Shown here piece by piece: positions 1 to 4,796 of a stretch of DNA of 5,022 bases. The translations under genes were made by a program, and so were the position numbers. The DNA lies in assembly GCA_900751035.1 (NCBI GenBank), contig CAADSF010000382.1, forward strand, positions 1 to 5,022, read 5' to 3'. The stretch's first letter is position 1, and every line of letters starts with the position of its first letter. The notes beneath the pieces were generated by a model. It did not search any database. It was not told where the DNA came from and saw only the letters and a list, made by a program, of their open reading frames with translations. The stretch comes from an uncultured Oscillospiraceae bacterium. Lineage in GTDB: Bacteria > Bacillota > Clostridia > Oscillospirales > Oscillospiraceae.

Positions 1-26
1 AAGACGCAATTGTGCGGTGTTGCCTT
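1..26. repeat. Left arm of a 26-bp perfect inverted repeat
   Basis: These 26 bases are the exact reverse complement of 4950-4975. Identity stops abruptly after base 26: base 27 is A where T would be needed. The inner boundary is therefore sharp, while the outer boundary is cut by the window edge and could extend further. A perfect match of this length nearly 5 kb apart is not expected by chance. It fits two oppositely oriented copies of a dispersed repeat, or terminal repeats of a composite element. The sequence alone cannot decide between these. Confidence 0.85.
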
Positions 27-236
27 AAGTGTTATGCCCCACTACAGTCATACGAACAAGTGCATACGGATTTGCCGAAGAGTTCCAATGATTTCGTGCC
101 TTCTGCGGACGGACAGAGTCTCCGCCCCTGCGAAGCAGGCGGATATCGATAACGATTGAACTTTTTCGGCACGCTGCACCGCGCTCCTGCACGGCTGAGA
201 ACGGTACCTGTTTACGATTTTTTCACAAGTAAGTCC
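27..236. other. Intergenic stretch without a supported gene
   Basis: No reading frame here has a credible ribosome binding site or a recognisable product; the minus-strand frames run into the P-loop gene as antisense shadows. The only structure seen is a local GC-rich hairpin at 121-143 (TCCG plus CCTGC pairing with GCAGG plus CGGA around a GAA loop, with a 2-nt bulge). No T-run follows it, so it is not a clear terminator. Confidence 0.6.
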
Positions 237-265
237 TTGTGTTTCCGGCGGAAAGCTGGTACAAT
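237..265 (+). promoter_or_regulatory. Promoter of the P-loop gene
   Basis: TTGTGT (237-242) and TACAAT (260-265) are separated by exactly 17 bp. The -10 box matches the sigma-A consensus at 5 of 6 positions, while the -35 box is weaker (TTG conserved). It lies 35 bp before the ATG at 301. A strong ribosome binding site, AAAGGAGG (284-291), lies between them. Predicted from sequence only. Confidence 0.65.
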
Positions 266-300
266 GAAGCTGACCACATGAGAAAAGGAGGAATGCCCGT

Positions 301-714
301 ATGGTCAATATTATGATGGGCCCCGAAGGCTCCGGCAAGACGAAGCTGCTCATCGGTGCTCTCAATCAGGCAGTTCAGCGCGAATCCGGCAGCATCGTCT
401 GCATCGAGAAGGGCGACACGCTGCGCTTCGACGTCGACCACAAGGTTCGGCTCATCGACATCAGGGAATACGCTTACGGCGGTTATCCGTTCCTGCGCGG
501 CTTTATCAGCGGCCTGCACGCGGGAAACTTTGATATCACGCATATTTTTATCGACAATCTTTACAAGCTGTCACAGAACAACGACCCCAAGGAAACCGAA
601 AATTTCCTCGACTGGTGCAGCGTCTTCTCCGCAGAGAACGGCGTCGCGTTTACGCTGACGATTGCGGGCGAGGCAAAGGATGCGCCGGAATATATCGCAA
701 GATATATGGACTGA
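301..714 (+). CDS. Small P-loop NTPase-like protein, function unknown
   Basis: This 137-residue protein opens with a short beta strand and a clear Walker A motif, GPEGSGKT (residues 7-14, Lys13/Thr14), so nucleotide binding is likely. A hydrophobic strand ending in Asp, HIFID (81-85), is a plausible Walker B with Asp85. There is no signal peptide or membrane segment, so it should be cytoplasmic. The start is well supported by AAAGGAGG 9 bases upstream and by a promoter; the gene ends 13 bp before a strong terminator, so it is monocistronic. It is much shorter than typical P-loop ATPases such as AAA+, ABC or PilT, and has no arginine finger or substrate domain that I can recognise. Small proteins of this kind occur in Clostridia and are sometimes annotated loosely as ATP-binding or PilT-like. 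The nucleotide-binding call is solid; the biological role is unknown. Confidence 0.85.
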   Translation: MVNIMMGPEGSGKTKLLIGALNQAVQRESGSIVCIEKGDTLRFDVDHKVRLIDIREYAYGGYPFLRGFISGLHAGNFDITHIFIDNLYKLSQNNDPKETENFLDWCSVFSAENGVAFTLTIAGEAKDAPEYIARYMD

Positions 715-727
715 ATTTGAGATCGCA

Positions 728-756
728 GGCGCTGCGGGCCTCCCGCAGCGCCTTTT
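728..756 (+). terminator. Rho-independent terminator after the P-loop gene
   Basis: A perfect 11-bp stem (728-738, GGCGCTGCGGG, with 742-752) closes a 3-nt CCT loop and is followed directly by TTTT (753-756). It separates the P-loop gene from the AraC-type gene, so the two are probably separate transcription units, although no clear promoter was found between the terminator and the next gene. Confidence 0.9.
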
Positions 757-785
757 GAACATTCATTTGCGGGGAGGAGCGCGGC

Positions 786-1658
786 ATGGAGCAGCAGGAA
801 TATGCGCAGCGGGGCTATCTGCGCGAGGATTTTCGGCTCTTTCATCTCAAGGGCGCGATGGAGGAGCAGCTCGACTGGCACTACCATACCTTCCACAAGC
901 TGATCTTCTTCCTCGGCGGCCAGTCCGGCTACGGCGTCGAGGGGCGCAGCTACCCACTGGAGCCCGGCGACGTAATCCTCGTCCCGCAGGGCTGCGTCCA
1001 CCGGCCGGAGGCCGCGCCCGGTGCGCCGTATGAGCGCGTCATTCTCTATCTGTCGCCGGACTATCTCGCCCGCGCGGGCACGGCAGACTGCCCGCTTGAC
1101 AGCTGCTTCACGCTCGCCACGGCCCGCTTCCGCTTCGTCCTGCGCCCGCAGGAAGGGCGGCAGACCCTGCGCCGCACGCTCTTCGCGCTGGAAAATGCCG
1201 CCGCACAGCCGGGCTTCGGGCAGGAGCCGCTGGCAAAGGCGCTTCTGACGCAGCTGCTCATTCTCCTGCGCCGCGCCATGGACGCGCAGCCGCAGGCCGT
1301 GGAGAGCCTTGCGTCCGACGAAAAAATCGCGGCCATCATGCAGTACCTCTCCCAGCACCCGACAGAGCCCGTCTCCATCGACGATCTGGCCGCCCGGTTC
1401 TATATCAGCAAATATCACATGATGCGCCGCTTCCGCGCCGAGACGGGCTATACCGTCCACGCCTATCTGACGGGCAAGCGCCTCGCCCTCGCGCGTGAGC
1501 AGATCGCCGCCGGGACGCCCATTTTGCAGGCGGCCAGCGCCTGCGGCTTCGGGGATTACTCCGCATTCTGCCGCGCCTACCGCCGCCAGTTCGGCCAGCC
1601 GCCCAGCAGCGCAAAGCAGGACGCCGCCGAAACGCCGAAAACGCGAAAAAGGACTTGA
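786..1658 (+). CDS. AraC-family transcriptional regulator with N-terminal cupin domain
   Basis: The 290-residue protein has the usual two-part AraC/XylS design. Residues about 28-75 form a cupin-like sensing domain, with a His-rich strand (WHYHTFHK, 31-38) and the second cupin motif PGDVILVPQGCVH (60-72), which normally binds a small ligand such as a sugar. Residues about 180-275 form the double helix-turn-helix DNA-binding domain: first HTH near 197-221 (SIDDLAARFYISKYHMMRRF), second near 245-268, with the signature ACGFGDYSAFCRAYRRQFG (252-270). The start follows GGGGAGG (771-777) by 8 bp, and the length is normal for the family. It is much richer in G+C than the region beyond the tRNAs and looks like native chromosome. 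Its target operon is not in the window: tRNAs follow it and a terminated P-loop gene precedes it, so the ligand and regulon cannot be inferred. The short basic, Lys/Arg-rich tail after residue 275 is not part of the fold. Confidence 0.95.
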   Translation: MEQQEYAQRGYLREDFRLFHLKGAMEEQLDWHYHTFHKLIFFLGGQSGYGVEGRSYPLEPGDVILVPQGCVHRPEAAPGAPYERVILYLSPDYLARAGTADCPLDSCFTLATARFRFVLRPQEGRQTLRRTLFALENAAAQPGFGQEPLAKALLTQLLILLRRAMDAQPQAVESLASDEKIAAIMQYLSQHPTEPVSIDDLAARFYISKYHMMRRFRAETGYTVHAYLTGKRLALAREQIAAGTPILQAASACGFGDYSAFCRAYRRQFGQPPSSAKQDAAETPKTRKRT

Positions 1659-1683
1659 CAGCACGGCGACAATATGCTATGAT
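1655..1683 (+). promoter_or_regulatory. Strong promoter of the tRNA cluster
   Basis: A perfect -35 box TTGACA (1655-1660) and a -10 box TATGAT (1678-1683, 5 of 6) are spaced by 17 bp, which is near-ideal for the housekeeping sigma factor. Transcription should start near 1690, about 20 bp before tRNA-Gly. The TGA stop codon of the AraC-type gene (1656-1658) lies inside the -35 box, so the upstream reading frame runs into the promoter. Confidence 0.9.
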
Positions 1684-1710
1684 TCTAAGGCTGAATTTGT
1701 CAGAGTGCCT

Positions 1711-1785
1711 GCGGGTGTAGCACAACGGCCAGGGCACCAGCCTTCCAAGCTGGGGACGCGGGTTCGATTCCCGTCACCCGCTCCA
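1711..1785 (+). tRNA. tRNA-Gly (anticodon TCC)
   Basis: Acceptor arm GCGGGTG (1711-1717) pairs with CACCCGC (1775-1781), followed by discriminator T and an encoded CCA (1783-1785). The anticodon stem CCAGC/GCTGG (1737-1741/1749-1753) encloses the loop with anticodon TCC at 1744-1746. The T loop GGTTCGATTCC is standard. First gene of a five-tRNA unit; only four bases (TCAT) separate it from the next. Confidence 0.97.
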
Positions 1786-1789
1786 TCAT

Positions 1790-1866
1790 GCGCCAGTAGC
1801 TCAGCTGGATAGAGCAACTGCCTTCTAAGCAGTAGGTCGCGGGTTCGAGTCCCTCCTGGCGTGCCA
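1790..1866 (+). tRNA. tRNA-Arg (anticodon TCT)
   Basis: Acceptor arm GCGCCAG (1790-1796) pairs with CTGGCGT (1856-1862; the first pair is G-U), followed by discriminator G and an encoded CCA (1864-1866). Anticodon stem ACTGC/GCAGT (1817-1821/1829-1833); anticodon TCT at 1824-1826, reading AGA/AGG codons. Followed by a short hairpin and an A-rich spacer before tRNA-His. Confidence 0.97.
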
Positions 1867-1899
1867 ATTCAGCCGGGCTGAAAAAAGAAAATTTCATAT

Positions 1900-1977
1900 G
1901 GTGGGTGTAGCGTAGTTGGTTAACGCGTCAGATTGTGGCTCTGAAGACCGAGGGTTCGAGTCCCTTCACTCACCCCA
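1900..1977 (+). tRNA. tRNA-His (anticodon GTG)
   Basis: Acceptor arm GTGGGTG (1901-1907) pairs with CACTCAC (1967-1973). The extra G at 1900 is the encoded G-1, facing discriminator C at 1974; this extra pair is the hallmark of tRNA-His. CCA is encoded at 1975-1977. Anticodon stem TCAGA/TCTGA (1928-1932/1940-1944); anticodon GTG at 1935-1937. Confidence 0.97.
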
Positions 1978-2015
1978 TTTTCTTTTTTTATGCAGGATTT
2001 TGCCGATACGCGCAC

Positions 2016-2090
2016 GGGGATGTCGCCAAGCGGTAAGGCACAGGACTTTGACTCCTGTATGCGTAGGTTCGAATCCTGCCATCCCTGCCA
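2016..2090 (+). tRNA. tRNA-Gln (anticodon TTG)
   Basis: Acceptor arm GGGGATG (2016-2022) pairs with CATCCCT (2080-2086; the first pair is G-U), followed by discriminator G and an encoded CCA (2088-2090). Anticodon stem CAGGA/TCCTG (2041-2045/2053-2057); anticodon TTG at 2048-2050. Only three bases separate it from tRNA-Lys, so the two must be cut from one precursor. Confidence 0.97.
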
Positions 2091-2093
2091 TAC

Positions 2094-2169
2094 GACCCGC
2101 TAGCTCAGCAGGCAGAGCACCTGCCTTTTAAGCAGGGTGTCCGGAGTTCGAATCTCCGGCGGGTCACCA
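2094..2169 (+). tRNA. tRNA-Lys (anticodon TTT)
   Basis: Acceptor arm GACCCGC (2094-2100) pairs with GCGGGTC (2159-2165), followed by discriminator A and an encoded CCA (2167-2169). Anticodon stem CCTGC/GCAGG (2120-2124/2132-2136); anticodon TTT at 2127-2129. It is the last gene of the cluster, and the accessory-type region starts right after it. Its 3' end is not duplicated further along the window. Confidence 0.97.
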
Positions 2170-2176
2170 AATTAGA

Positions 2177-2220
2177 CAAAAACCGTGTATAACTTGAGTT
2201 ATACATGGTTTTTGCTTTTT
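2177..2220 (+). terminator. Terminator of the tRNA cluster
   Basis: A 17-bp stem (2177-2193 with 2198-2214, one G-U pair) closes a TTGA loop and is followed by a T-rich tail (TTTTT at 2216-2220, continuing TTC less regularly). It starts 8 bases after the CCA end of tRNA-Lys, as expected for the end of a tRNA transcription unit. Confidence 0.88.
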
Positions 2221-2261
2221 CTGCTGGAGAATCACATGAAATAACTCAAAAGCTGTGCAGA

Positions 2262-2324
2262 ATGGCAACGCAGAAGGTAACAAAATATCATTTATTCCTA
2301 TGTTTTATCTCTTGGATGAGATAG
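2262..2324 (+). CDS. Possible 20-codon leader peptide upstream of the recombinase-domain gene
   Basis: An open frame ATG to TAG reads MATQKVTKYH and continues to a WMR end, 20 residues in all. Its second half runs through the 5' arm and loop of the hairpin at 2294-2337, and its stop codon TAG (2322-2324) lies in the 3' half of that hairpin. A translating or stalled ribosome would therefore change the folding. This is the arrangement of ribosome-controlled leaders that precede some antibiotic-response genes in Firmicutes. Against it, the ribosome binding site is poor. A two-codon frame ATG AAA TAA at 2236-2244 with GGAGA (2226-2230) lies just upstream and could be an alternative or coupled leader. 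This is a candidate supported by layout, not by homology. Confidence 0.35.
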   Translation: MATQKVTKYHLFLCFISWMR

Positions 2325-2346
2325 CAAACATAGGAATTTTTATTTT
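2294..2346 (+). promoter_or_regulatory. Attenuator-like hairpin before the recombinase-domain gene
   Basis: The outer stem is a perfect 12 bp (2294-2305, ATTCCTATGTTT, with 2326-2337). An inner 6-bp stem (TATCTC 2306-2311 with GAGATA 2318-2323) closes a TTGGAT loop, leaving a 2-nt bulge. A T-rich run (2337-2341, then 2343-2346) follows directly, so the hairpin can act as an intrinsic terminator. The ribosome binding site AGGAGG (2347-2352) of the next gene begins immediately after. Placement between a leader ORF and the gene start suggests transcription attenuation; the signal is unknown. Confidence 0.6.
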
Positions 2347-2360
2347 AGGAGGAACAAAAC

Positions 2361-2714
2361 ATGAGAATACCATATGGTTTTACTTTGACCAACAGTGGGG
2401 GACTTGAAGCCAATAAGAGCGAAGCAGAAAATGTTGCCTTGATTTTTAACTTCTATATGGCAGGGGTAAGTTTGGGAAAGGTTGTGGATATGCTTTATGC
2501 AAAACAAATACCGTCTCCGACTGGAAAGGCAAAATGGACTCGTGCCGCGGTAGACCATCTTCTTTCTAACGGAAAATATGTGGCGATCATCGGGCTAAAG
2601 AAGTTTCTGGATGTACAATTTAAAAAGGCGGCACGCTGTAACATTGATTATGACAAGGAGGGCTTGCCGAGAAAAAGTACGCGCTATGTTTCGCATATTA
2701 TGGCTCAGAAATGA
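2361..2714 (+). CDS. Stand-alone 'recombinase' domain protein (serine recombinase fragment or small accessory protein)
   Basis: The 117 residues match the 'Recombinase' domain that follows the catalytic domain in large serine recombinases (Pfam PF07508-type). Recognisable pieces in order are the opening IPYGFTL (3-9), the helix EAENVALIFNFYMAGVSLGKVVDMLYAK (21-48), the signature IPSPTGKAKWTRAAVDHLLSNGKY (50-73), and a DVQFKKAAR segment (84-92). The N-terminal resolvase domain with its catalytic Ser is absent, and there is no Cys-rich zinc ribbon or coiled coil, so the protein cannot catalyse recombination alone. The start is convincing: AGGAGG (2347-2352) sits 8 bp before ATG, with a structured leader upstream, so it does not look like a random fragment. 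Short recombinase-domain proteins of this size appear, to my recollection, as separate ORFs in Clostridia. It could be a DNA-binding accessory protein or a relic of a mobile element. Base composition is AT-richer than the AraC gene, consistent with transfer. Confidence 0.75.
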   Translation: MRIPYGFTLTNSGGLEANKSEAENVALIFNFYMAGVSLGKVVDMLYAKQIPSPTGKAKWTRAAVDHLLSNGKYVAIIGLKKFLDVQFKKAARCNIDYDKEGLPRKSTRYVSHIMAQK

Positions 2715-2741
2715 TCCATCTTTTATATTTCTGTACATTAT

Positions 2742-2766
2742 GCTACAATAACCTTAAGAGGTGAGA
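2742..2766 (+). promoter_or_regulatory. Promoter -10 region and ribosome binding site of the KilA-N gene
   Basis: TGC followed by TACAAT (2741-2749) is an extended -10 element (TGn plus 5 of 6 consensus). The matching -35 position at 17 bp (TTTTAT, 2721-2726) is weak, as is common with extended -10 promoters. The purine-rich AAGAGGTGAG (2756-2765) fits a ribosome binding site for a GTG start at 2770 and overlaps the in-frame GTG at 2761, which makes 2761 an unlikely start. Confidence 0.5.
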
Positions 2767-2769
2767 GAT

Positions 2770-3381
2770 GTGGCAGAGAAACTTAGTTTGGTGGATATGA
2801 TCGGTATCGGAAACTTGTTGGAGCCCCTCGTAGCTGAGGATATCATCACCTGTGAGGAGCGGGACCGAATTATATTGCGAATTGCGAAGGACAATGAGAT
2901 TGACGAATACAGGCTTTCTGTTCTTGCCGGCTATAAGAGAAGTAAGGCGGAGGTGTTGGCCCGCATGGAACAGAGAAAGCAGTCGAAGCCTCAGCACAAA
3001 AAGCAGGATGATAGTTATATTTCGCTGACTGAGCTTGCACGAAATCACAGCAAGAATACCCCGGGATATGTGATACAGAGCTGGCTGCGCAGTGAAAATA
3101 CACTAGCCTTTTTAAATCTGTGGGAGCAGGAAAATAACCCCGATTATAGAGAAGCGGGCTACATTGAACTTTTAGAGAAAAAGAAAACTGCCTCGTTTAC
3201 TTTGACACCAAAGCTATGGATTGAGAAGACAGAGGCGATCGGTATCGCTTCCAAACAAGGCAAAGGCGGCGGAACATTTGCGCATCCGATGATTGGCTGC
3301 GAATTCGCGTCATGGATATCGCCGGAATTCAAGATGCTGTTGCTGAAGTTGTCACTGGATAGGGAGCGGTTAAAGGCATAA
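2770..3381 (+). CDS. KilA-N domain protein, probably C-terminally shortened
   Basis: With GTG at 2770 the protein has 203 residues. Residues about 82-192 form a KilA-N domain, a DNA-binding fold common in phages and mobile elements: YISLTELAR (83-91), VIQSWLRSENTLAFLNLWE (101-119), then the hallmark AIGI....GGGTFAHPMIGCEFASWISPEFK (156-188). Residues 1-70 are an acidic, helical extension (NLLEPLVAEDIITCEERDRI and a possible helix-turn-helix near DEYRLSVLAGYKRSKAEVL) that resembles the short oligomerisation or adaptor domains found with recombinases; this is inference. Bacterial KilA-N proteins usually continue well past the SPEFK motif into a C-terminal domain. Here the protein ends 16 residues after it, so it is probably truncated. 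GTG 2770 is preferred because GTG 2761 overlaps the ribosome binding site. It sits between the recombinase-domain gene and a nuclease gene, each with its own promoter. Role: probably DNA binding or regulation in a mobile element. Confidence 0.82.
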   Translation: MAEKLSLVDMIGIGNLLEPLVAEDIITCEERDRIILRIAKDNEIDEYRLSVLAGYKRSKAEVLARMEQRKQSKPQHKKQDDSYISLTELARNHSKNTPGYVIQSWLRSENTLAFLNLWEQENNPDYREAGYIELLEKKKTASFTLTPKLWIEKTEAIGIASKQGKGGGTFAHPMIGCEFASWISPEFKMLLLKLSLDRERLKA

Positions 3382-3429
3382 TTGGTATTTCCAATGTGCT
3401 TGATTGGGCGGGCAGCACACATTGTACAT

Positions 3430-3458
3430 TTGCTTTTCCCGTTTTCCTCTGTTACAAT
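3430..3458 (+). promoter_or_regulatory. Promoter of the YhcG-family nuclease gene
   Basis: TTGCTT (3430-3435) and TACAAT (3453-3458) are separated by 17 bp, 20 bp before the ATG at 3479. The ribosome binding site AGGGAGA (3467-3473) lies between. The -10 is 5 of 6 to consensus and identical to those of the P-loop and KilA-N genes. The nuclease is therefore probably expressed independently of the KilA-N gene. Confidence 0.65.
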
Positions 3459-3478
3459 AAGTCTGTAGGGAGAGATGA

Positions 3479-4486
3479 ATGATGCTGATGAATGCAAACG
3501 AATATCTGGAAACAGTCGAGCAAGTCAAGCAGGAGATCCGCACGGCGCAGTATCGCGCGGCGGTTCAGGTAAACTGCGAGCTGCTTCGGCTGTATCACGC
3601 CATCGGTACGGTCATCAACGCGCATAAGGTTTGGGGCAGCAGGTTTGTTGAAAACCTTGCCGCGGATATCAAGTTGTCCTTTCCAGAGATGAAGGGATAT
3701 TCCGTCCGGAATCTCAAATATATGGCGAAGTTCGCGGAGGCGTATTCAGCCGATGAATTTGTGCAACAACCTGTTGCACAAATTCCGTGGGGCCATAACG
3801 TTGTTCTGTTGGATAAGGTCGCGGACAAAGTCGAACGGCTGTGGTATGCAGAACAGAGTCGAAAAAACGGCTGGTCGCGCAACGTTCTGGTGCATCAGAT
3901 CGAGAGTGACCTATATCAGCGGCAGGCGCTGGCCGAAAAGGTATCTAATTTTGAATTGCGGCTGCCGTCCCCACAGAGTGAACTTGCCATCCAGACGATG
4001 AAAGATCCGTATATTTTCGATTTTATCCCGTTCAAGACGGATATGCTGGAACGGGAAATCGAAGAGGCGCTCGTGAAAGATGTGACGAAGCTTCTGTTGG
4101 AGCTTGGGACCGGGTTTGCGTTTCTCGGCAATCAGTATCATCTGAATGTCGGCGGCGACGATTTTTATATCGACCTGCTGTTTTATAACTTGAACCTCCG
4201 CTGCTACGTGGTAATTGAACTCAAAACCGGCGAATTTAAGCCGGAGTACGCAGGGCAGTTGAATTTCTATCTTTCCGCAGTCGATGGACTCTTGAAACAG
4301 AAACAGGATAATCCGTCTGTCGGGTTGCTGCTGTGCAAGAGCAAAAATGATCTAGTCGCGGAATATTCGCTGAAGGATATGAGCAAACCCATCGGCGTGA
4401 GTGCTTATCAGGTCACAAAAAAGCTGCCGGAGGAGCTGGAAAAACAGCTGCCGTCCGTGGAGGATATCCAGAAACGGATCAAGTAA
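3479..4486 (+). CDS. DUF1016/YhcG-family PD-(D/E)XK nuclease
   Basis: The 335 residues contain the two usual parts of this family. The N-terminal DUF1016 domain (about 10-165) has the alpha-helical core YHAIGTVI, FPEMKGYSVRNLKYMAKFA and the signature VAQIPWGHNVVLLDKV (99-114). The C-terminal YhcG-type nuclease domain (about 175-330) has the PD-(D/E)XK core: FAFLGNQYHLNVGGDDFYIDLLFYN with Asp232, then CYVVIELKTGEFKPEYAGQLNFYL with Glu247 and Lys249 and Gln260 following. The catalytic set looks intact, so a metal-dependent DNase is expected. The length is close to E. coli YhcG, so it appears full-length. Members occur in restriction and defence islands and on mobile elements, sometimes beside type I restriction genes; none are here. 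The first ATG at 3479 follows AGGGAGA by 5 bp; an ATG at 3475 is out of frame and an ATG at 3482 is equally possible. The gene contains a 13-bp perfect inverted repeat at 3755-3785. Biological target unknown. Confidence 0.92.
   Translation: MMLMNANEYLETVEQVKQEIRTAQYRAAVQVNCELLRLYHAIGTVINAHKVWGSRFVENLAADIKLSFPEMKGYSVRNLKYMAKFAEAYSADEFVQQPVAQIPWGHNVVLLDKVADKVERLWYAEQSRKNGWSRNVLVHQIESDLYQRQALAEKVSNFELRLPSPQSELAIQTMKDPYIFDFIPFKTDMLEREIEEALVKDVTKLLLELGTGFAFLGNQYHLNVGGDDFYIDLLFYNLNLRCYVVIELKTGEFKPEYAGQLNFYLSAVDGLLKQKQDNPSVGLLLCKSKNDLVAEYSLKDMSKPIGVSAYQVTKKLPEELEKQLPSVEDIQKRIK
3755..3785. repeat. 13-bp perfect inverted repeat inside the nuclease gene
   Basis: GAATTTGTGCAAC (3755-3767) is the exact reverse complement of 3773-3785, separated by AACCT. 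It lies within codons for Glu93 to Ile102 (EFVQQPVAQI), directly before the family signature IPWGHN. Part of the symmetry follows from the peptide itself, since VQQ and VAQ codons can be reverse complements, but a 13-bp perfect match is more than that requires. Confidence 0.8.
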
Positions 4487-4516
4487 AGCAGCGAAGCCAA
4501 AACGGAGGTTTGACAG

Positions 4517-4723
4517 ATGCAGCACGAAAAATATCTGGAGCTGGACGCGCTTGCTGCGCCGGACAGCTATGTCGCGCCTCCGACGAAAGAGAATCTGGCT
4601 TACGTCGTCCACTTCCGCAAAACCTGCCAGCGGTACCAGATTGTTTTTGCAAAAGCCGATTCGGATGAACGCAACTTCGTGATCCATATGGCAGAGAAAA
4701 CATTTTTGCAGAAGCGTGCCTGA
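4517..4723 (+). CDS. Small hypothetical protein coupled to the nuclease gene
   Basis: I do not recognise this 68-residue product. The start is well supported: GGAGG (4504-4508) sits 8 bp before ATG. The gene begins 30 bp after the nuclease stop on the same strand with no terminator between, so the two are likely co-transcribed. The sequence is soluble and mixed in charge, starting MQHEKYLELDALAAPDSYVA and containing a region rich in aromatic and basic residues, HFRKTCQRYQIVF. It has no signal peptide, membrane segment or Cys pair. It could be a small partner or inhibitor of the nuclease, or the N-terminal remnant of a longer protein cut off near the repeat region that starts soon after it. 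The sequence does not decide between these. The reading frame is probably real; the function is unknown. Confidence 0.6.
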   Translation: MQHEKYLELDALAAPDSYVAPPTKENLAYVVHFRKTCQRYQIVFAKADSDERNFVIHMAEKTFLQKRA

Positions 4724-4767
4724 TTTTGTAGTTGATTGAAGCCATTCCGACAAGACGTGTGTTCATC

Positions 4768-4773
4768 TATAGT
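4768..4773 (+). promoter_or_regulatory. Possible -10 box for a small transcript
   Basis: TATAGT (4768-4773) is 4 of 6 to the -10 consensus, with a weak -35 at 17 bp (TTCCGA, 4745-4750). Transcription from near 4780 to the terminator at 4901 would give an RNA of about 120 nt containing the hairpin at 4797-4851. The promoter match alone is weak. Confidence 0.25.
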
Positions 4774-4796
4774 GTAGTGAAAACACACTCAGAAAT

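Noticed and set aside
48..543. Minus-strand frames of about 105 codons overlapping the P-loop gene
   Set aside because: They are shadows of the P-loop gene and the upstream spacer, with no convincing ribosome binding site or recognisable product.
561..1664. 367-codon open frame on the minus strand
   Set aside because: It is antisense to the AraC-type gene, which has clear domains and a ribosome binding site. Long antisense frames are expected in GC-rich genes with biased third positions, and the product resembles nothing known.
1868..1882. Hairpin between tRNA-Arg and tRNA-His as a terminator
   Set aside because: The 5-6 bp stem is followed by A's on the plus strand, not T's, so it is more likely part of a processing spacer.
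1711..2169. Regular repeated blocks resembling a CRISPR array
   Set aside because: The repeated pieces (GGTTCGA.TCC and similar) are T-arms of five different tRNAs.
2761..2763. GTG at 2761 as start of the KilA-N gene
   Set aside because: It lies inside the likely ribosome binding site AAGAGGTGAG. GTG at 2770 has proper spacing, and the ATG at 2768 is out of frame.
3381..3423. Small hairpins after the KilA-N stop codon as a terminator
   Set aside because: ATTGG/CCAAT and TGTGCT/AGCACA are short and lack a following T-run.
2139..4723. Integrated element with tRNA-Lys as attachment site
   Set aside because: No second copy of the tRNA-Lys 3' end was seen downstream and no intact integrase is present, so integration at this tRNA is only a possibility.
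4352..4788. Several minus- and plus-strand frames over the end of the nuclease gene and the 68-codon gene
   Set aside because: They overlap the well-supported nuclease C-terminus and its downstream gene and lack domains or good starts.
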